A DNA stretch of 64,000 nt from Pseudomonas sp. Choline-02u-1 (GTDB taxonomy: Bacteria; Pseudomonadota; Gammaproteobacteria; Pseudomonadales; Pseudomonadaceae). The DNA lies in the NCBI RefSeq assembly GCF_002836515.1, contig NZ_PJBC01000003.1, positions 62,001 to 126,000 of the forward strand, read 5' to 3'. The position numbers were made by a program, and so were the translations under genes. A model generated the notes under the pieces. It made no database searches. It was not told the origin of the DNA and saw only the letters and a list, made by a program, of their open reading frames with translations. This document shows positions 47,052 to 56,034 of this stretch, piece after piece. Numbering within the stretch: the stretch's first letter is position 1; every line of letters begins with the position of its first letter.

Positions 47052-48740
47052 ATGCAACCTGATTTCTGGAATGACAAACGCCCGGCCGGCGTACCGCTGG
47101 ACATCGACATGAGCGAGTTCAAGTCGGTGATCGAAGTGTTTGAGCGTTCCTGCAAGAAGTTCGCTGATCGCCCGGCGTTCAGCAGCATGGGCATCACCCT
47201 GACCTACGCTGAACTCGACCGTCAGAGTGCGGCATTCGCCGGTTACCTGCAGGCCCACACCGACCTGGTGCCGGGCGATCGCATTGCGGTGCAGATGCCC
47301 AACGTTCTGCATTATCCGATTGCGGTGTTCGGCGCTCTGCGCGCCGGGCTGATCGTGGTCAATACCAACCCGTTGTACACGCCACGGGAGATGCGCCACC
47401 AGTTCAAGGATTCCGGCGCGCGGGCGCTGGTCTACCTGAACCTGTTCGGGCAGAAAGTCCAGCAAGTGCTGCCCGACACCGACATTCAATACCTGATCGA
47501 AGCGAAGATGGGCGACCTGATGCCCGCCGCCAAGGGCTGGCTGGTCAACACAGTGGTCAGCAAAGTGAAGAAACTGGTCCCCGAGTATTCGTTACCTCAA
47601 GCGACCTCGTTCAAAAGCGCGCTGCGCATGGGCCGCGGCCTGGGTATCAAGCCGCTGAACGTCGGCCTCGATGACATCGCCGTGCTGCAATACACCGGCG
47701 GCACCACTGGCCTGGCGAAGGGCGCGATGCTCACCCACGGCAATCTGGTGGCGAATATGCAGCAGGTGCGCGCCTGCCTGGCTCAACTCGGCCCGGACGG
47801 TCAGCCGCTGTTGCGCGAAGGCCAGGAGGTGATGATTGCGCCGCTGCCGCTGTACCACATCTATGCCTTCACCGCGAATTGCATGTGCATGATGGTGTCG
47901 GGCAACCACAACGTGTTGATCTCCAATCCGCGCGACATTGCCGGCTTCATCAAGGAGTTGAAGAACTGGCGGTTCTCGGCGCTGCTGGGTTTGAACACTT
48001 TGTTCGTCGCGTTGATGGACCATCCTGATTTCAAGAGTCTGGATTTTTCCAGCCTGAAGCTGACCAACTCCGGCGGCACCGCGCTGGTCAAGGCCACCGC
48101 CGAGCGCTGGGAACAGATGACCGGGTGCCGCATCACCGAAGGCTACGGCCTGACCGAAACCTCGCCAGTGGCCTGCACCAATCCTTACGGCGACCAGTCG
48201 CGCCTGGGCACCGTCGGCCTGCCGGTACCAGGCACGCTGGTGAAAATCATCAATGATGACGGCGTCGAACAGCCGCTGGGCGAGCGCGGCGAGCTGTGCA
48301 TCAAAGGCCCGCAGATCATGAAAGGCTATTGGAACAAACCCGAGGCCACCGCCGAAGTGCTCGACGCCGAGGGCTGGTTCAAGTCCGGTGATATCGCGGT
48401 GATCGACCCGGACGGTTTCGTGCGCATCGTCGATCGCAAGAAGGACATGATCATCGTCTCCGGCTTCAACGTGTATCCCAACGAAATCGAAGACGTGGTC
48501 ATGGCTCACCCGAAAGTCGCCAACTGTGCGGTGATCGGCGTGCCGGACGAGCGTTCGGGGGAGGCGGTGAAGTTGTTTGTCGTGGCGCGGGAAACCGGCG
48601 TCAGCCTGGAAGAACTGAAGGCTTACTGCAAAGAGAATTTCACCGCCTACAAGGTGCCGAAACACATCGTGCTGCGTGAGTCGTTGCCGATGACGCCTGT
48701 AGGGAAAATTCTGCGGCGCGAGTTGCGCGACATCGCATAA
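47052..48740 (+). CDS. fadD2: long-chain acyl-CoA synthetase FadD2
   Basis: Activates fatty acids to acyl-CoA with ATP. It has 562 residues from the ATG at 47052 (MQPDFWNDKRPAGVPLDIDM); AAAGAGGAC lies upstream, and a longer frame with 39 residues is rejected. AMP-binding motif YTGGTTGLAKGAMLTHGN is at about 213-230, then ITEGYGLTETSPVACT, GWFKSGDIAVID and RKKDMIIVSGFNVYPNEIED. The last lysine region is TPVGKILRRELRD. Order matches P. aeruginosa fadD2-fadD1. Confidence 0.94.
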   Translation: MQPDFWNDKRPAGVPLDIDMSEFKSVIEVFERSCKKFADRPAFSSMGITLTYAELDRQSAAFAGYLQAHTDLVPGDRIAVQMPNVLHYPIAVFGALRAGLIVVNTNPLYTPREMRHQFKDSGARALVYLNLFGQKVQQVLPDTDIQYLIEAKMGDLMPAAKGWLVNTVVSKVKKLVPEYSLPQATSFKSALRMGRGLGIKPLNVGLDDIAVLQYTGGTTGLAKGAMLTHGNLVANMQQVRACLAQLGPDGQPLLREGQEVMIAPLPLYHIYAFTANCMCMMVSGNHNVLISNPRDIAGFIKELKNWRFSALLGLNTLFVALMDHPDFKSLDFSSLKLTNSGGTALVKATAERWEQMTGCRITEGYGLTETSPVACTNPYGDQSRLGTVGLPVPGTLVKIINDDGVEQPLGERGELCIKGPQIMKGYWNKPEATAEVLDAEGWFKSGDIAVIDPDGFVRIVDRKKDMIIVSGFNVYPNEIEDVVMAHPKVANCAVIGVPDERSGEAVKLFVVARETGVSLEELKAYCKENFTAYKVPKHIVLRESLPMTPVGKILRRELRDIA

Positions 48741-48752
48741 AGCTTAAAAGCG

Positions 48753-48826
48753 AAAAGATCGCAGCCTGCGGCAGCTCCTACAGGAAACGCATCCAGTGTA
48801 GGAGCTGCCGCAGGCTGCGATCTTTT
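48753..48826. repeat. Inverted repeat pair (family B)
   Basis: AAAAGATCGCAGCCTGCGGC and its inverted partner 12 bases after fadD2 stop. It ends in TCTTTT on the plus strand, so it may also act as the fadD2 terminator. Confidence 0.88.
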
Positions 48827-49087
48827 GTTTTTTAAACCCCCATGATCACGTCCTTTCAAGGGTTAATAGGATTTTTGCTCTAAAATGACTGCTTGCAAGT
48901 CTTGAGTCATCAATGTGACTGTAGGGGCCGCTTTTGGCTCTGGTCGGCCCTTTGCAAAGCTGCTACTCTCGGCGCGCTTTGTGACTTCTCGGCCTGTAAA
49001 ACGCCGGATTCACCAATACAAAACACACACCAATAATAATCGCATCAAATGCGGTGAAGAATTCGCGTTGCTGAGGAGTGGGCTTCC
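48827..49087. other. fadD2-fadD1 intergenic region, no gene
   Basis: Presumably holds the fadD1 promoter. I see a TAAAAT hexamer at 48881-48886 without a convincing -35 partner, and a GC-rich imperfect hairpin around 48923-48955 (AGGGGCC...GGCCCT). No ORF of note and no PsrA or FadR palindrome that I would defend. Confidence 0.4.
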
Positions 49088-50785
49088 ATGATCGAAGACT
49101 TTTGGAAGGATAAGTATCCGGCTGGAATCGCAGCCGAGATCAATCCAGACGAGTATCCGAACATTCAGGCAGTGTTGAAGCAATCCTGCCAACGCTTCGC
49201 CAACAAACCGGCTTTCAGCAACCTGGGCAAGACAATCACCTACGGTGAGCTGTACGAGCTGTCCGGTGCCTTTGCCGCGTATCTGCAACAGCATACCGAC
49301 TTGCAGCCCGGTGATCGAATCGCCGTGCAACTGCCCAACGTCCTGCAATACCCGGTCGCGGTCTTCGGTGCCATTCGCGCCGGGTTGATCGTGGTCAACA
49401 CCAACCCGCTGTACACCGCGCGGGAAATGGAACACCAATTCAACGACTCCGGCGCCAAAGCCCTCGTTTGCCTGGCGAACATGGCGCACCTGGCCGAAGC
49501 CGTGGTGCCGAAGACCGGGGTCAAACACGTCATCGTTACCGAAGTCGCCGATCTGCTGCCGCCGATCAAGCGCCTGCTGATCAACAGCGTCATCAAGTAC
49601 GTGAAGAAAATGGTTCCGGCCTATCACTTGCCCAAGGCCATCAAGTTCAACGACGTTCTGAGCAAGGGCCACGGCCAGCCAGTGGCCGAAGCGAACCCGG
49701 ACAGCGGCGATGTCGCCGTGCTGCAATACACCGGCGGCACCACCGGCGTGGCCAAGGGCGCGATGCTCACGCACCGCAATCTGGTGGCCAACATGTTGCA
49801 GTGCAAGGCGCTGATGGGCTCCAACCTCAACGAAGGCTGCGAGATCCTGATCACGCCGTTGCCGCTGTATCACATCTATGCATTCACCTTTCACTGCATG
49901 GCGATGATGCTGATCGGCAACCACAACATTCTGATCAGCAACCCGCGAGATTTGCCGGCGATGGTCAAGGAACTGTCGAAGTGGAAGTTCAGCGGCTTCG
50001 TCGGCCTCAACACGCTGTTTGTGGCGCTGTGTAACAACGAAGGTTTCCGCAAGCTGGATTTCTCCGCGTTGAAGGTCACCCTGTCCGGCGGCATGGCCCT
50101 GCAACTGGCTGCGGCCGAGCGCTGGAAAGCCGTCACTGGCTGTGCGATCTGCGAAGGTTACGGCATGACCGAAACCAGCCCGGTGGCCACGGTGAATCCG
50201 ATTCAGCATATCCAGATCGGCACCATCGGCATTCCAGTGCCGTCGACCCTGTGCAAAGTCATCGACGATGCCGGTGTCGAGCAGCCGCTGGGCGAAATCG
50301 GCGAACTGTGCGTCAAGGGCCCGCAAGTGATGAAGGGTTACTGGCAGCGTCAGGAAGCCACCGATGAAATGCTCGACAGCGACGGCTGGCTGAAAACCGG
50401 TGACATCGCGCTGATCCAGCCGGATGGCTACATGCGCATCGTTGATCGCAAGAAGGACATGATTCTGGTGTCTGGCTTCAACGTCTATCCGAACGAACTG
50501 GAAGACGTGCTCGCGACTTTGCCGGGCGTGTTGCAGTGCGCGGCGATCGGCGTGCCGGACGAGAAATCGGGTGAGGCGATCAAGATTTTCATCGTCGCCA
50601 AACCGGGTGTGAACCTGACCAAAGAGCAGGTCATGGACCATATGCGCGCCAACGTCACCGGCTACAAGGTGCCGCGCTCGGTGGAATTCCGCGACGCCCT
50701 GCCGACCACCAATGTCGGCAAGATCCTGCGCCGCGAGTTGCGTGATGAAGAGCTGAAGAAGCTCAAGGCCAAGAGCGCCGCTTAA
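49088..50785 (+). CDS. fadD1: long-chain acyl-CoA synthetase FadD1
   Basis: Second acyl-CoA synthetase, 565 residues, ATG at 49088 with GAGGAG upstream. Starts MIEDFWKDKYPAGIAAEINP. AMP-binding motif YTGGTTGVAKGAMLTHRN is at about 213-230, then CEGYGMTETSPVATVN, GWLKTGDIAL, RKKDMILVSGFNVYPNELED and TNVGKILRRELRDEELK. It parallels FadD2 throughout, so the two are tandem paralogues; in P. aeruginosa they differ in chain-length preference. Strong terminator follows. Confidence 0.95.
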   Translation: MIEDFWKDKYPAGIAAEINPDEYPNIQAVLKQSCQRFANKPAFSNLGKTITYGELYELSGAFAAYLQQHTDLQPGDRIAVQLPNVLQYPVAVFGAIRAGLIVVNTNPLYTAREMEHQFNDSGAKALVCLANMAHLAEAVVPKTGVKHVIVTEVADLLPPIKRLLINSVIKYVKKMVPAYHLPKAIKFNDVLSKGHGQPVAEANPDSGDVAVLQYTGGTTGVAKGAMLTHRNLVANMLQCKALMGSNLNEGCEILITPLPLYHIYAFTFHCMAMMLIGNHNILISNPRDLPAMVKELSKWKFSGFVGLNTLFVALCNNEGFRKLDFSALKVTLSGGMALQLAAAERWKAVTGCAICEGYGMTETSPVATVNPIQHIQIGTIGIPVPSTLCKVIDDAGVEQPLGEIGELCVKGPQVMKGYWQRQEATDEMLDSDGWLKTGDIALIQPDGYMRIVDRKKDMILVSGFNVYPNELEDVLATLPGVLQCAAIGVPDEKSGEAIKIFIVAKPGVNLTKEQVMDHMRANVTGYKVPRSVEFRDALPTTNVGKILRRELRDEELKKLKAKSAA

Positions 50786-50786
50786 A

Positions 50787-50818
50787 ACAAAAAGCCCCGC
50801 AGATGCGGGGCTTTTTGT
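50787..50818 (+). terminator. Rho-independent terminator of fadD1
   Basis: ACAAAAAGCCCCGCA stem, two-base loop region, TGCGGGGCTTTTTGT. Symmetric, so it can act in both directions. Confidence 0.93.
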
Positions 50819-50857
50819 TGATGCAGACTGTAGACGTGCGTTGCCTGTGATGCCGTC

Positions 50858-50940
50858 TTCGCGAGCAAGCCCGCTCCTACATTTGACTGTATTCCAACTG
50901 ACGGAATGCAGTTGAATGTGGGAGCGGGCTTGCTCGCGAA
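50858..50940. repeat. REP-type inverted repeat pair (family A)
   Basis: TTCGCGAGCAAGCCCGCTCC and inverted partner between the convergent fadD1 and hypothetical genes. One arm reads CTCCTAC instead of CTCCCAC. Confidence 0.88.
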
Positions 50941-50949
50941 GCTTTTTGG

Positions 50950-51327
50950 CTACTGACGGAACGGCGCAAAATTCACATTGGTGCCTGCCGGACGCATGTC
51001 CTGCAGATACGAATCCTTGTCCGCACTCAGTTCCAGGCTCAATGCCGCCTTGCGCTTGCCTTCGTTGCGAATCACCAGCCCTTCGAGCTTCTCGCGCAGA
51101 AACACGGTTGGCACTTTCAAATGCAGCAGCTCATCAGTGGCCGGGGTGTGCAGCAGCAAGTGAATCCACTCGTACTGACCGATGGCCAGACGCGATACCG
51201 GCAGGTCGAACCACCAGATGTTGCGGTTGCGGTTCAGTTCGGCGAAGTGGCAGTTGTTGGTGCCGAGTACGGCGCCGCCCAGTTGCTGGTTGCGACGGGC
51301 GATGGCCTGGGTTTTATTGAGCTTCAT
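50950..51327 (-). CDS. conserved hypothetical protein
   Basis: Protein of 125 residues from the ATG at 51327 (MKLNKTQAIARRNQQLGGAV). I do not recognise the family. It is soluble, without signal peptide, with a clustered core NCHFAELNRNRNIWWFDLPV followed by hydrophobic EWIHLLLHT and a charged second half (LRVRNEGKRKAAL-like). Codon use is like its neighbours. The reading frame is open further upstream but without a better start. It stands alone between fadD1 and the csbD gene. Confidence 0.7.
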   Translation of the reverse strand: MKLNKTQAIARRNQQLGGAVLGTNNCHFAELNRNRNIWWFDLPVSRLAIGQYEWIHLLLHTPATDELLHLKVPTVFLREKLEGLVIRNEGKRKAALSLELSADKDSYLQDMRPAGTNVNFAPFRQ

Positions 51328-51521
51328 GACATTCCTGCGAATCGGTGTGCGGGGCGCAACGCCCATAGGCTGAGCATTCTCGGGGCAACGCTGGCAAACA
51401 TAAAGCGCAACCTGCGCGTCGCGACGAAATGCCCGCAAAATAAATGAAACTCGGCGCAAAGCGCACCGGTCAATCGTTACGTAATGACTTTTCTTCCCTT
51501 TATGCTTCACGGAGAAACACC

Positions 51522-51713
51522 ATGAGTAGCACAGGCGATAAAGTAAAAGGCATGGCCAACGAAGCCGTTGGTAACGTCAAGCAAGGCGTCGGCAAAGCTA
51601 CTGACAACGACAAGCTGCGCGCGGAAGGCAAAGTTCAAGAGAAAAAAGGCGAAGCCCAGCAAGCGGTTGGCAACGCCAAGGACGCCGTGAAAAAAGGCGT
51701 CGACAAGGCGTAA
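51522..51713 (+). CDS. CsbD-family stress protein
   Basis: Small hydrophilic protein of 63 residues, ATG at 51522 with GGAG nine bases upstream. Repeated [20 protein letters not shown] and [20 protein letters not shown] are the CsbD pattern of Gly-Lys-rich amphipathic repeats. CsbD-like proteins are induced by general stress; molecular role unknown. Terminator follows. Confidence 0.92.
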   Translation: MSSTGDKVKGMANEAVGNVKQGVGKATDNDKLRAEGKVQEKKGEAQQAVGNAKDAVKKGVDKA

Positions 51714-51738
51714 GCGAGCCTTGAACGAATCACACGAG

Positions 51739-51763
51739 CGGCCATCCAAGGATGGCCGTTTTT
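51739..51763 (+). terminator. Rho-independent terminator after csbD gene
   Basis: CGGCCATCC-AA-GGATGGCCG then five T; 25 bases after the stop. Confidence 0.93.
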
Positions 51764-51876
51764 GTATCAGAACCCTGCGGTCATCCGCCGAAGGATCGCC
51801 AAGTAGGCTACCTTGAGGTAAAAAACGGCCCCTGAGTCGCCACGACTTCAACCTTTTGCGGCGCAAGGAGACGCGA

Positions 51877-52833
51877 ATGATATTTCCGGACATGAAAGGT
51901 CTGCCCCTGCACCGGGTGATGGTGCGCACGGTCACTGAGTTCGTCGATGACGAAATGTCGACCTACGCCTCGGCACTGGCCTACCAGATGCTGTTCTCGC
52001 TGTTTCCGTTCATTCTGTTCCTGATTGCCCTGATCGGTTTCCTGCACCTGCCGGACTTCTTTTCCTGGCTGCGTCTGCAAACCGAACTGGTCCTGCCGCC
52101 CCAGGCGCTGGAGCAGGTCAATCCGGTGATCGATCAGCTGCAGCAATCGAAGGGTGGCCTGCTTTCCATCGGTATCGTTATCGCCCTGTACACCGCTTCC
52201 GCCGGCGTGCGCCTGATGATGAGCGCGATGAATGCGGCTTATGACGTAGTCGAAGGCCGGCCGATCTGGAAGCGTTTCCCTTTGTCGATCGTGTACACCG
52301 TCGGCATTGCCGGCATGCTGCTGATCGCCGCTGCGCTGATGGTGCTCGGGCCGCAGGTGATGGGCTGGATTGCCGCACAAGTGGGCCTGGAAGACTTCAT
52401 CGTCACGGTGTGGACGATTGCGCGCTGGCCGGTGATCGTCATTCTGATGATGGTCGCGGTGGCGCTGATCTACTACGTGATGCCCGACGTCAAACAGGAT
52501 TTCCGCTTCATCACCCCAGGTTCGGTGCTGGCCGTGGTGGTGTGGATCCTCGCGTCGCTGGGTTTTGCCTTCTACGTGAAAACTTTTGCCAACTACAACG
52601 CGATGTACGGCAGCATCGGGGCGATCATCGTGCTCTTGCTGTATTTCTATATCTCCGCCGCGGTGCTGTTGCTCGGCGCGGAAATGAATGCGGTGATCGA
52701 GCACATGTCTGCCGAAGGCAAGGACAAGGGCGAAAAAGCCCCTGGCGAGCCCGACGAATCGACCAAACAACACGTTTCGGGTCTGGGGCGTGATCATTCG
52801 CTCAAGCCGGACACTGATGAAGCACGACCATGA
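51877..52833 (+). CDS. YihY/BrkB-family inner-membrane protein
   Basis: Membrane protein of 318 residues with six predicted helices; the ATG at 51877 has AAGGAG six bases upstream. Conserved family blocks: [57 protein letters not shown] and [18 protein letters not shown]. The C-terminal tail of about 45 residues is charged and cytoplasmic. Older annotation as RNase BN or virulence factor BrkB is not supported by function here. It overlaps the deformylase gene by four bases (ATGA), so the two are cotranslated. Confidence 0.9.
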   Translation: MIFPDMKGLPLHRVMVRTVTEFVDDEMSTYASALAYQMLFSLFPFILFLIALIGFLHLPDFFSWLRLQTELVLPPQALEQVNPVIDQLQQSKGGLLSIGIVIALYTASAGVRLMMSAMNAAYDVVEGRPIWKRFPLSIVYTVGIAGMLLIAAALMVLGPQVMGWIAAQVGLEDFIVTVWTIARWPVIVILMMVAVALIYYVMPDVKQDFRFITPGSVLAVVVWILASLGFAFYVKTFANYNAMYGSIGAIIVLLLYFYISAAVLLLGAEMNAVIEHMSAEGKDKGEKAPGEPDESTKQHVSGLGRDHSLKPDTDEARP

Positions 52834-53369
52834 TTCGTGAAATTCTGAAAATGGGCGACGAGCGCCTGCTGCGCATCGCACCGCCGGTACCGCCGGAAAT
52901 GTTCAACAGCGCCGAGCTCTGGCAATTGATCGATGACATGTTCCAGACCATGGAAAGCGTCGGCGGCGTTGGCCTGGCGGCGCCGCAGATCGGCGTCGAT
53001 CTGCAACTGGTGATCTTCGGTTTCGAGCACAGCGAGCGTTACCCGGACGCTGAAGCGGTACCGCAGACGATTCTGATCAATCCGCTGATCACGCCGTTGA
53101 ATCCGTTGATGGAAGAGGGCTTCGAAGGCTGTTTGTCAGTGCCGGGCTTGCGCGGCGCGGTTGATCGCTATCAGCAGATTCGCTACGAAGGCTTTGATCC
53201 GAAGGGCGAGCCGATTGTGCGCGTGGCCTCCGGGTTTCATGCGCGGGTGGTGCAGCATGAATGCGATCACCTGATCGGTCGGCTGTATCCGTCGCGGATT
53301 ACCGATTTCAGCAAGTTCGGCTTTACCGAAGTGCTGTTTCCGGATCTCGATCCCAACGCTGACGATTAA
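52830..53369 (+). CDS. peptide deformylase (second type)
   Basis: Metal hydrolase of 179 residues that removes formyl from nascent N-termini. Motif 1 [11 protein letters not shown], motif 2 [11 protein letters not shown] (metal Cys) and motif 3 [15 protein letters not shown] (two metal His and catalytic Glu) are all intact. The [20 protein letters not shown] start and the longer middle are typical of the auxiliary Def rather than the main def that pairs with fmt. Coupled to the YihY gene. Confidence 0.93.
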   Translation: MIREILKMGDERLLRIAPPVPPEMFNSAELWQLIDDMFQTMESVGGVGLAAPQIGVDLQLVIFGFEHSERYPDAEAVPQTILINPLITPLNPLMEEGFEGCLSVPGLRGAVDRYQQIRYEGFDPKGEPIVRVASGFHARVVQHECDHLIGRLYPSRITDFSKFGFTEVLFPDLDPNADD

Positions 53370-53375
53370 CCAGAA

Positions 53376-53447
53376 TCAAAAGATCGCAGCCTTCGGCAGC
53401 TCCTACAGGGATCGGTGTAGGAGCTGCCGAACGCTGCAATCTGTTGA
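53376..53447. repeat. Inverted repeat pair (family B, degenerate)
   Basis: TCAAAAGATCGCAGCCTTCG and a diverged inverted partner (GCTGCAATCTGTTGA), between convergent def and GNAT genes. Confidence 0.82.
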
Positions 53448-53450
53448 TCT

Positions 53451-53858
53451 TCAAACTAGCCCCATCGCAATCATCGGCTTGCTGCGCGCGTACCGGCTCA
53501 GCCGCTCCGCCATTGCCTGCGGCAGCGCCGGGTCGAAGCTGAAGCCGCGCCGCTCATAAAACCCGCGCAGCTCCGGGTGGCAGAACAGCCATACCGGCTC
53601 GTCGACATCCTTGAGCGCCGCCGCCATCAACTGCCCCGCAATGCCCTGTTCACGAAGTCCCGGATCAACCAACAACCCGGTCAGCCAATGCCCGCCCGAT
53701 ACCGGTCGCAGGCACAGCGCCGCCACGATCTCGCCGCGCCTGGCGACCCACAGCTGCGCCTCGCGCACGGTTTTCATCGAAGACTGATGGCTGCGGTAGA
53801 ACTTGTTCATCAGCGGCCACAACGATTCGTCGAGCTGGCTGTAGAGGATGTCAGGCAT
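53451..53858 (-). CDS. GNAT-family N-acetyltransferase
   Basis: Predicted acetyltransferase of 135 residues. It has the acetyl-CoA binding block LTGLLVDPGLREQGIAGQLM (R/Q-x-x-G-x-G/A variant) and the C-terminal FYERRGFSF strand of the fold. Starts MPDILYSQLDESLWPLMNKF. Substrate unknown. Shorter than typical GNATs (about 150) but the core is complete. Confidence 0.85.
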   Translation of the reverse strand: MPDILYSQLDESLWPLMNKFYRSHQSSMKTVREAQLWVARRGEIVAALCLRPVSGGHWLTGLLVDPGLREQGIAGQLMAAALKDVDEPVWLFCHPELRGFYERRGFSFDPALPQAMAERLSRYARSKPMIAMGLV

Positions 53859-53959
53859 GGGGTCGGGCTGTCGCTGCGAAAAGCGCCGATTATAAAAGAA
53901 CGCGCGCCTCGGGATAGGTGTATACCTGAACTCACACCCCTGTGAGTGGAGTACCGGTC

Positions 53960-54070
53960 ATGTCAAAAGGTATGGATTCAAAGAAAGCTGCGAAGAAAAA
54001 GCCGGCCAAGACCGCCATGGAAAAACGCGCGGAAAAGAAAACCAGGAAAGTCGACATCTTCGGCCATTGA
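53960..54070 (+). CDS. small lysine-rich protein, 36 residues
   Basis: ATG at 53960 with GGAG eight bases upstream. The product starts MSKGMDSKKAAKKKPAKTAM and ends KTRKVDIFGH: thirteen Lys and three Arg in 36 residues, strongly basic, no hydrophobic core. A hairpin follows 11 bases after the stop. It may bind nucleic acid or ribosomes; that is inference from charge. It is too short for usual ORF calling. Confidence 0.65.
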   Translation: MSKGMDSKKAAKKKPAKTAMEKRAEKKTRKVDIFGH

Positions 54071-54081
54071 TCAAACCCGTC

Positions 54082-54104
54082 GGAAGCCCGTCTCTCGGGC
54101 TTCC
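54082..54104 (+). terminator. Possible terminator after small basic protein
   Basis: GGAAGCCCG-TCTCT-CGGGCTTCC, a perfect 9-base stem, but without a T-run behind it. Confidence 0.5.
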
Positions 54105-54201
54105 CGCCTCTGTGGCGAAAACGTCCGTTTTCACCACATCGCCCTGCCGCGCTGAACCGTTTCTTGTGCAAAAAATGCCAGATACTGGCCGACTAGTGGC
54201 C

Positions 54202-54229
54202 TTGCGCCCGGCGTCGGGATGGCTATGCT
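54202..54229 (+). promoter_or_regulatory. Candidate promoter for leader of chemoreceptor gene
   Basis: TTGCGC, 16-base spacer, then TATGCT preceded by C (CTATGCT, RpoS-like extended -10). Predicted start near 54236, giving a leader of about 347 bases. Moderate match only. Confidence 0.4.
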
Positions 54230-54235
54230 TTGCAG

Positions 54236-54582
54236 GTAACTAACCATGTCGACCGTCATGCCAACAGGGCGGCGGAACAGGGTTGGTCCGTGATTCATGC
54301 TGCCAGAGTGCGCCGTCCAAGGCACCGACACTGAACCAACAAGGAGCGTCACCTAAATGGAAGTTCTTCTACGCGTTAGGGCTGGCCCGCATGCGGGCTA
54401 TCAAGAAAAGGATGTCTTGATCAGAGCGTCGCTGCACGAACCCTCCGATTGATCATCATTTATCACCTGACAACTTCCTCCTTTGGAGGAAGGCGTGTGC
54501 CTGTTCTGTAGAACGTAGTGGTGGATCGTGAAAGACCTGAACTTTCATCCAATCAAAAGAACGCGCGGAAGGTGATACAACC
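54236..54582 (+). promoter_or_regulatory. Structured leader upstream of BdlA-like gene
   Basis: Long untranslated region with at least four hairpins: GCCCGC/GCGGGC (54385-54398); ATCAAGA-N8-TCTTGAT (54400-54421); CTTCCTCC-TTT-GGAGGAAG (54474-54492); TGAAAG-N7-CTTTCA (54529-54547). The loop of the second reads AAAGGATG, which matches the Rsm/CsrA target ANGGANG. Other GGA motifs lie at 54339-54345 (ACAAGGA), 54357-54361, 54485-54490, 54522-54525 and 54567-54569, the last beside the ribosome site. It could be an Rsm-controlled leader or a separate small RNA. Confidence 0.45.
54357..54452 (+). CDS. possible 31-residue leader ORF
   Basis: AAGGAG lies nine bases before an ATG at 54357. The frame gives MEVLLRVRAGPHAGYQEKDV and ends LIRASLHEPSD. 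It ends 130 bases before the chemoreceptor. It overlaps two hairpins and the AAGGATG motif, so translation could change folding of the leader. I do not recognise it; it could be chance. Confidence 0.35.
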   Translation: MEVLLRVRAGPHAGYQEKDVLIRASLHEPSD

Positions 54583-55902
54583 ATGTTCAACCTACATCAC
54601 AAGGCTGACCTGCGGGAAATCGAGCGCTTCAGCTGTGCGCTGACCGAAGCCAACGCGAAGATAGAAGCGCTCAGCCGCTCGATGGCGATGATCGAGTTCA
54701 CCCCGGAAGGGATCGTCCTCGACGCCAACGAGAACTTCTGCAAGACCCTGGGCTACAGCGCCGATGAGGTTCGCGGCAAGCACCATCGGATCTTCTGCGA
54801 AGAGAGCTTTTATCGCAGCGAGGACTACGCGAAGTTGTGGCGCGATCTGGCCCGTGGTGAACCGCTCAGCGGCACTTTCCTGCGCCTGAACAAGAGCGGC
54901 CGCGAAATCTGGCTTGAAGCCAGTTACATGCCGGTGTTCGGTCCGGACAAACAGGTCAGAAGTGTCATCAAGGTGGCGGCGGACATCACCGCGCGCATCA
55001 ACAAGGAGCATGAAGAAGAAGCCATGCTGGCGGCGATCAGCCGGTCCATGGCGGTGATCGAGTTTACCCCCGAAGGCCATGTCATCCGCGCCAACGACAA
55101 CTTTTTGCAGACCATGCAGTACTCGCACAATGAAATCGTCGGCCAGCACCACAGCCTGTTCTGTCACCGCGCCGAAGCCGAATCCGCGCAATACAAGGCG
55201 TTCTGGGCTTCGCTCAATCGCGGCGAATATCACTCGCACCGATTCGAACGCAAGAACAAGTCCGGGCAGATGGTTTATCTGGAGGCGTCGTACAATCCGC
55301 TGTTCGATGCCAAGGGCCGCTTGTACAAAGTGGTCAAGTTTGCCAGCGACATCACTCGGCAGATGACCACCCTGCAAAGCGCTGCGGAATCGGCCCACAG
55401 CACCTCGGTGCAAAACGACGCTTGCGCGCAGAAAGGCTCACAGGTGGTGCAGCAGACCGTGCAGATCATTCAGGATATTTCCCGCGACCTGAATGAAGCG
55501 GCGGTAAGTATCGATGCGGTAAGCAAACAGTCGGACATCATCGGCACCATCGTCCAGACGATTCGCGGGATTGCCGATCAGACCAATTTGCTGGCGCTCA
55601 ACGCGGCGATTGAAGCCGCGCGGGCCGGTGAGCATGGACGCGGTTTTGCGGTTGTCGCCGATGAAGTGCGCAGCCTCGCTGCGCGAACCAGCCAGGCAAC
55701 GCTGGAAATCGTCGACGTGGTGCGCAAAAACCACGACCTGTCGCTCAGCGCAGTGTCGAGCATGCAGTCGAGTCTGAGCCGTACCGGGTTGGGCGTGGAA
55801 CTGGCGAACGAGGCGGGCGAGGTGATCCTCGAGATTCAGCAGGGCTCGCGGCATGTGGTGGATGCGATCAGCCAGTTTAATGAAACCCTGCAATTGAACT
55901 GA
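54583..55902 (+). CDS. BdlA-like cytoplasmic PAS-PAS chemoreceptor
   Basis: Soluble signal transducer of 439 residues with no membrane helix. Two PAS domains share the opening [20 protein letters not shown] (about 31-140) and [20 protein letters not shown] (about 152-262), each followed by a PAC-type strand ([22 protein letters not shown]). A short MCP signalling domain has the tip [20 protein letters not shown]. The layout matches P. aeruginosa BdlA, the biofilm dispersion locus A protein, which senses redox or c-di-GMP-linked cues. Whether it has that role here is inference. The C-terminus lacks a CheR pentapeptide. Confidence 0.85.
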   Translation: MFNLHHKADLREIERFSCALTEANAKIEALSRSMAMIEFTPEGIVLDANENFCKTLGYSADEVRGKHHRIFCEESFYRSEDYAKLWRDLARGEPLSGTFLRLNKSGREIWLEASYMPVFGPDKQVRSVIKVAADITARINKEHEEEAMLAAISRSMAVIEFTPEGHVIRANDNFLQTMQYSHNEIVGQHHSLFCHRAEAESAQYKAFWASLNRGEYHSHRFERKNKSGQMVYLEASYNPLFDAKGRLYKVVKFASDITRQMTTLQSAAESAHSTSVQNDACAQKGSQVVQQTVQIIQDISRDLNEAAVSIDAVSKQSDIIGTIVQTIRGIADQTNLLALNAAIEAARAGEHGRGFAVVADEVRSLAARTSQATLEIVDVVRKNHDLSLSAVSSMQSSLSRTGLGVELANEAGEVILEIQQGSRHVVDAISQFNETLQLN

Positions 55903-55925
55903 AATCTTCAGACCATACAAAACCC

Positions 55926-56013
55926 GTGGGAGCGGGCTTGCTCGCGAAAGCGGTGTGCCAGACCAGCAAAATGCCAGCTGACACGACGCCTTCGCGAGCA
56001 AGCCCGCTCCCAC
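55926..56013. repeat. REP-type inverted repeat pair (family A)
   Basis: Inverted GTGGGAGCGGGCTTGCTCGC cores between the convergent chemoreceptor and MFS genes. Confidence 0.9.
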
Positions 56014-56034
56014 AGTTGAGTCCTGTGCTGGCCA

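Noticed and set aside
47052..50785. fadD2-fadD1 as a recent local duplication of this strain
   Set aside because: The two proteins differ throughout and the same pair exists in P. aeruginosa, so the duplication is old.
54131..54352. Minus-strand frame of 73 codons before the BdlA-like leader
   Set aside because: No ribosome site and no recognisable composition; it lies over the predicted promoter.
54236..54582. Identification of the leader as RsmX, RsmY or RsmZ itself
   Set aside because: No GacA upstream box (TGTAAG-N6-CTTACA) and no T-tailed terminator; location also differs from known rsm genes.
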